In this document: one piece after another, positions 61,288 through 64,000 of the stretch
How positions within the stretch are numbered: position 1 is the stretch's first letter
Layout of the letters: each line of letters begins with the position of its first letter
Assembly: GCF_011045195.1 (NCBI RefSeq)
Contig: NZ_CP049199.1
Span: 3,038,001 to 3,102,000, forward strand
Reading direction: 5' to 3'
Length of the DNA stretch: 64,000 nucleotides
Source of the DNA: Caulobacter soli
GTDB lineage: Bacteria > Pseudomonadota > Alphaproteobacteria > Caulobacterales > Caulobacteraceae
Made by a program: the position numbers and the translations under genes
Notes under the pieces: model-generated
The model's database searches: none
Told to the model about the DNA's origin: nothing
The model's input: the letters and a program-made list of their open reading frames with translations, nothing else

Positions 61288-62889
61288 TCAGGCGATCGGC
61301 AGCTTCTTCGGCTTGGCGACCTTGAACCACCAACCGATGAGCACTTGGGTAATGAGAATGGCGGTGAACAACGAGGTGAACACGCCGATGAGAAGCGTCC
61401 AGGCGAAACCTTTGACCGGTCCGGCGCCCATGGAGAACATGATCAGGGCCGAGATCACGCTGGTGATGTTGGCGTCCATGATCGAGACCAGTGCCCGTCG
61501 GTAGCCGGTGTCAGCCGCCGACATGGGCGACCTCCCGGCCGCGGCCTCGTCGCGCATCCGCTCGTAGATCAGCACGTTGGCGTCGACCGCGACGGCCAGC
61601 GTCAGGATCAGGCCGGCGATGCCGGGGAAGGTCAGCGTCGCCTGGGTCATCGACATGATGCCGATGATCATCAGCACGTTGACGAACAGGGCGATGGCCG
61701 CGAAGCCGCCGAACAGGCCGTAGGCCAGGATAATGAACACGAACATCGCCGCCGCGCCCACGGCCAGCGAGATCGAGCCGGCCCGCACGGCGTCGGCGCC
61801 CAGCTCGGCCCCCACGGTGCGTTGCTCTTCCAGGTTCAGCTTGGCCGGCAGGGCGCCCGAGTTCAGCAGCAGGGCCAGCTCGGCGGCGCTTTCCGGCGTG
61901 AAGTTGCCGGTGATGATGCCCGAACCGCCCGGCAGGGGCTGGTTGATGCGCGGGTCGGAGATGTACTTGCCGTCCAGGACGATGGCGAAGCGCTTGCCGA
62001 CATTGCGGGTGGTGGCGTCGCCGAACTTGCGCGCGCCGGCCCCGCCGAAGCGGAAGCCGACCACGGCCTGGCCGCTCTGGTTGTCGAACTCCTGGCTGGC
62101 GGACACGAGGTCCTCGCCGGTCACCAGGGCCCGCTTGGAGACCGGGATCGGCGGAGCGCCCGGCTGGACGCCCGGGATCACCACCACGCTCGGCGGAATG
62201 CGGCCGGCGATCATGTCGTCCTGGGTGACCGTCTCGTCGACCATCTGGAAGGTCAGCTTGGCGGTCTGGCCGATGATCGCGCGCAGCTTCTCGGGATCGC
62301 TTTCGCCGGCCGCCTGGATGACGATCCGGTTGCTGCCCTGCGGCGTGATGATCGGCTCCTTGGTGCCCATCTTGTCGATCCGGTTGCGAATCGTCGTGAT
62401 GGACTGGGTCACCGCCTTGACGGCGTCGGCCTTGGCGGCCTCCGGCACGAAGCTCAGCTCCAGCTGGCCGCCGCCCTTGTTGTTGATCGTGGTGTCGCGA
62501 CCGCTGATCGTGCCCGCCAACGGCCCGCCGATGGTGCGGCGCAGCTGGCTGACCGCCTGATCCACCTTGCTCGGATCGGTGATGCGGACCCGAACGATCC
62601 CGCCCGCCTCGCCCAGCTCGCCGAACTCGATCTGATCGTTGCGCAGCGTGGTCCGCACGTCCTCGACCATGTTGGTCAGGCGTTCGGCGCGCAGCGCATC
62701 GGTGTCGACCTCATAGAGCAGGTAGGAACCGCCCTGCAGGTCGAGGCCGAGGTTCAGCTTCTGATGGGGAACCCAGCCGGGAAGCGCGTCGAGCGTCTTC
62801 TGCGGCAGAAGGTTCGGCAAGGTGAAGACGATGCCGAAGATCACCGACAGTATGACGGCGGTGATCTTCCAGCGGGAGAGGGTCAGCAT
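61288..62889 (-). CDS. secD: Protein translocase subunit SecD
   Basis: 533 residues. N-terminal helix, periplasmic P1 domain (LNLGLDLQGGSYLLYEVD, EPIITPQGSNRIVIQAAGES), and the C-terminal helix bundle with GAELGADAVRAGSISLAVGAAAMFVFI, LTLAVAVDANVLIYERMRDE (D5 motif), and VTSVISALIMFSMGAGPVKGFAWTLLIGVFTSLFTAI. Works with SecF and YajC in protein export. ATG 62889. The gene order yajC-secD-secF is conserved. Confidence 0.97.
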   Translation of the reverse strand: MLTLSRWKITAVILSVIFGIVFTLPNLLPQKTLDALPGWVPHQKLNLGLDLQGGSYLLYEVDTDALRAERLTNMVEDVRTTLRNDQIEFGELGEAGGIVRVRITDPSKVDQAVSQLRRTIGGPLAGTISGRDTTINNKGGGQLELSFVPEAAKADAVKAVTQSITTIRNRIDKMGTKEPIITPQGSNRIVIQAAGESDPEKLRAIIGQTAKLTFQMVDETVTQDDMIAGRIPPSVVVIPGVQPGAPPIPVSKRALVTGEDLVSASQEFDNQSGQAVVGFRFGGAGARKFGDATTRNVGKRFAIVLDGKYISDPRINQPLPGGSGIITGNFTPESAAELALLLNSGALPAKLNLEEQRTVGAELGADAVRAGSISLAVGAAAMFVFIILAYGLFGGFAAIALFVNVLMIIGIMSMTQATLTFPGIAGLILTLAVAVDANVLIYERMRDEAAAGRSPMSAADTGYRRALVSIMDANITSVISALIMFSMGAGPVKGFAWTLLIGVFTSLFTAILITQVLIGWWFKVAKPKKLPIA

Positions 62890-62945
62890 GGATTACAGGC
62901 TCTAGACGACGCCTTTCGGCGCCCCTTGGTCACGACGAAGGGTGA

Positions 62946-63254
62946 TCAGCTCTTGGGGTCGTTGGCCGGGGCCGGTTCGCCCTTGGCGCGGATCTCGGCG
63001 ATCATGCTCTTGACCACCTTGACGGTCACGCCCTGGGCGATCTCGACGCCCACTTCGGTTTCCTCGACACGGACGATCTTGCCCAGCATGCCGTTCGACA
63101 GAACCACGTTGTCGCCGCGCTTGACGGCGGCGATGGCGGCGGCGTGCTGCTTGGCGCGCGTTTGCTGCGGGCGGATCAGCATGAAGTAGAAGAGCACGAC
63201 CATCAGGATGATGGGCGCGATCTGGATCAGTTGGGCTTGCAGTCCACCGGACAT
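62946..63254 (-). CDS. yajC: Preprotein translocase accessory subunit YajC
   Basis: 102 residues. One N-terminal membrane helix (IQIAPIILMVVLFYFMLIRPQQTRAKQH) and a cytosolic domain (AIAAVKRGDNVVLSNGMLGKIVRVEETEVGVEIAQGVTVKVVKSMIAEI). It joins SecDF at the translocon. ATG 63254. First gene of the yajC-secD-secF-NDUFAF3-like transcript, divergent from the DUF815 ATPase. Confidence 0.95.
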   Translation of the reverse strand: MSGGLQAQLIQIAPIILMVVLFYFMLIRPQQTRAKQHAAAIAAVKRGDNVVLSNGMLGKIVRVEETEVGVEIAQGVTVKVVKSMIAEIRAKGEPAPANDPKS

Positions 63255-63375
63255 GTCGTCTCCAAGAAATTCTAGCTGGCGTCCCGCCACACATGGGGGT
63301 CCCGCCAAGTCGGCGGAAGCTATGCGTTCACCTCCCCTTTTGCAATGACGGCGAGGTGGGTCTAGGAGGCAACAC

Positions 63376-64000
63376 ATGACCGACGCCGCCCTGCCCCTGC
63401 TCGCCCGCATCGCCGACGCCTTGGAGCGCCTGGCCCCGCCCGCTCCGGCCGCCCCTGACTTCGACGGCGCGCGCCTTTTCCGACACGAGCCGGGCGGCGG
63501 TAGCTTCGTACCGGCGCCCGACTATCCGATGGCGCTGGACCTGCTGATCGGCGTCGAGCGGCAGAAGGATCGGTTCGTCGAGAACCTGCGCCGCTTCGCC
63601 CTCGGCCTGCCCTGCAACCACGTGCTGCTGTGGGGCGTGCGCGGCACGGGCAAGAGCTCGCTGACCAAGTCGGCCTTCATGGTGCTGGCCGCCGAATATC
63701 CGGCCCTGAAGCTGGTCGAGGTCGACCGCGACGAGGTCACCGCCCTGCCCCCGCTGTTCGACCTGCTGCGCACGCGGTCGGAACGCTTCGTGGTGCTGTG
63801 CGACGACCTGTCGTTCGAGGACGGGGCCGCGGCCGCCAAGGCGCTGAAATCGGCCCTGGAGGGCGGCGTGGCCGGCCCGCCGGAGAACGTGCTGTTCGTC
63901 GCCACCTCCAACCGCCGCCACCTGATGCCGCGCGACCACGCCGAAAAGCAGGGCGCGATCGCCGCCGCCGAGGACGCCGAGGAGGAGATGAGCGTCTCCG
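63376..64000 (+). CDS. DUF815-family AAA+ ATPase, 3' part missing
   Basis: At least 208 residues; it continues past the right edge. ATG 63376 has AGGAGG 6 nt upstream. N-terminal helices (LARIADALERLAPP), then LLIGVERQKDRFVENLRRFALGLPCNHVLLWGVRGTGKSSLTKSAFM with Walker A GVRGTGKSS at about residue 94, and Walker B VVLCDDLSFEDG. Continues with ENVLFVATSNRRHLMPRD (sensor 1). The acidic AAEDAEEEMS at the edge is family-typical. Function unknown; the family is conserved in proteobacteria. Confidence 0.93.
   Translation, partial: MTDAALPLLARIADALERLAPPAPAAPDFDGARLFRHEPGGGSFVPAPDYPMALDLLIGVERQKDRFVENLRRFALGLPCNHVLLWGVRGTGKSSLTKSAFMVLAAEYPALKLVEVDRDEVTALPPLFDLLRTRSERFVVLCDDLSFEDGAAAAKALKSALEGGVAGPPENVLFVATSNRRHLMPRDHAEKQGAIAAAEDAEEEMSVS

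Overview
The window is GC-rich, densely packed alphaproteobacterial chromosome and most probably comes from a Caulobacter species or a very close relative. Pointers to this are a GcrA-family cell-cycle regulator, a MucR/Ros regulator, GTG/TTG starts, Caulobacter-like promoter motifs, a TonB-dependent receptor of the type abundant in Caulobacter, and an alphaproteobacterial order of secF-secD-yajC with small NDUFAF-like genes. Nothing looks like a prophage, plasmid or large genomic island. The content is core housekeeping genes interleaved with small palindromic repeat elements.

Layout. 1-9.8 kb: partial glyA, a divergent MucR-type regulator, hemA, a methyltransferase-like lipoprotein, a 3-hydroxyisobutyryl-CoA hydrolase overlapping a histidine phosphatase, a DUF2147 protein, hemB with an AraC regulator, a class C beta-lactamase-fold hydrolase and a NUDIX hydrolase. 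9.8-18.5 kb: two small proteins, a large untranslated element, a hydroxyisobutyrate-dehydrogenase-like enzyme, motB, bpt, an SDR / nitronate monooxygenase / quinone reductase operon, a family VIII-type esterase and tRNA-Thr(UGU). 18.5-27 kb: a TonB receptor divergent from a TetR regulator, small genes with a candidate sRNA, a YaiI-family protein overlapping arfB, MarR, a GcrA paralogue, a lipoprotein cytochrome c and a tandem NTF2-like pair. 27-40 kb: an RND pump (membrane fusion protein plus permease) followed on the same strand by a homodimeric E1-type thiamine-diphosphate enzyme, an aldolase-family gene, a spermidine-synthase-like protein, dapA-smpB and a lytic transglycosylase. 40-54.6 kb: TetR, GT2 glycosyltransferase, two RNA methyltransferases, an exonuclease with ligA, a second copy of the untranslated element, an acyltransferase, recN, bamD and lpxC. 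54.6-64 kb: an S9 peptidase, a membrane protein, NDUFAF6-like, a PuuD-like membrane protein, NDUFAF3-like/secF/secD/yajC, and a partial DUF815 ATPase.

Functional links: hemA and hemB supply the first two steps of haem synthesis (C4 pathway), fed by glycine from glyA. SmpB and ArfB represent two ribosome-rescue routes. LpxC, BamD and the SecDF-YajC complex serve the envelope.

The most unusual content is untranslated. Two roughly 590-nt homologous units (10675-11262 on plus, 48731-49325 on minus) share blocks of near identity, frame-breaking indels and paired compensatory changes in predicted stems. Both end in the same array of four nested hairpins closed by a terminal inverted repeat; a third, solo copy of that array lies beside hemA (1470-1590). 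This fits a family of large structured RNAs or RNA-like mobile elements. A separate candidate sRNA of about 82 nt lies at 22731-22812. All homology statements come from reading the sequence; no database search was run.
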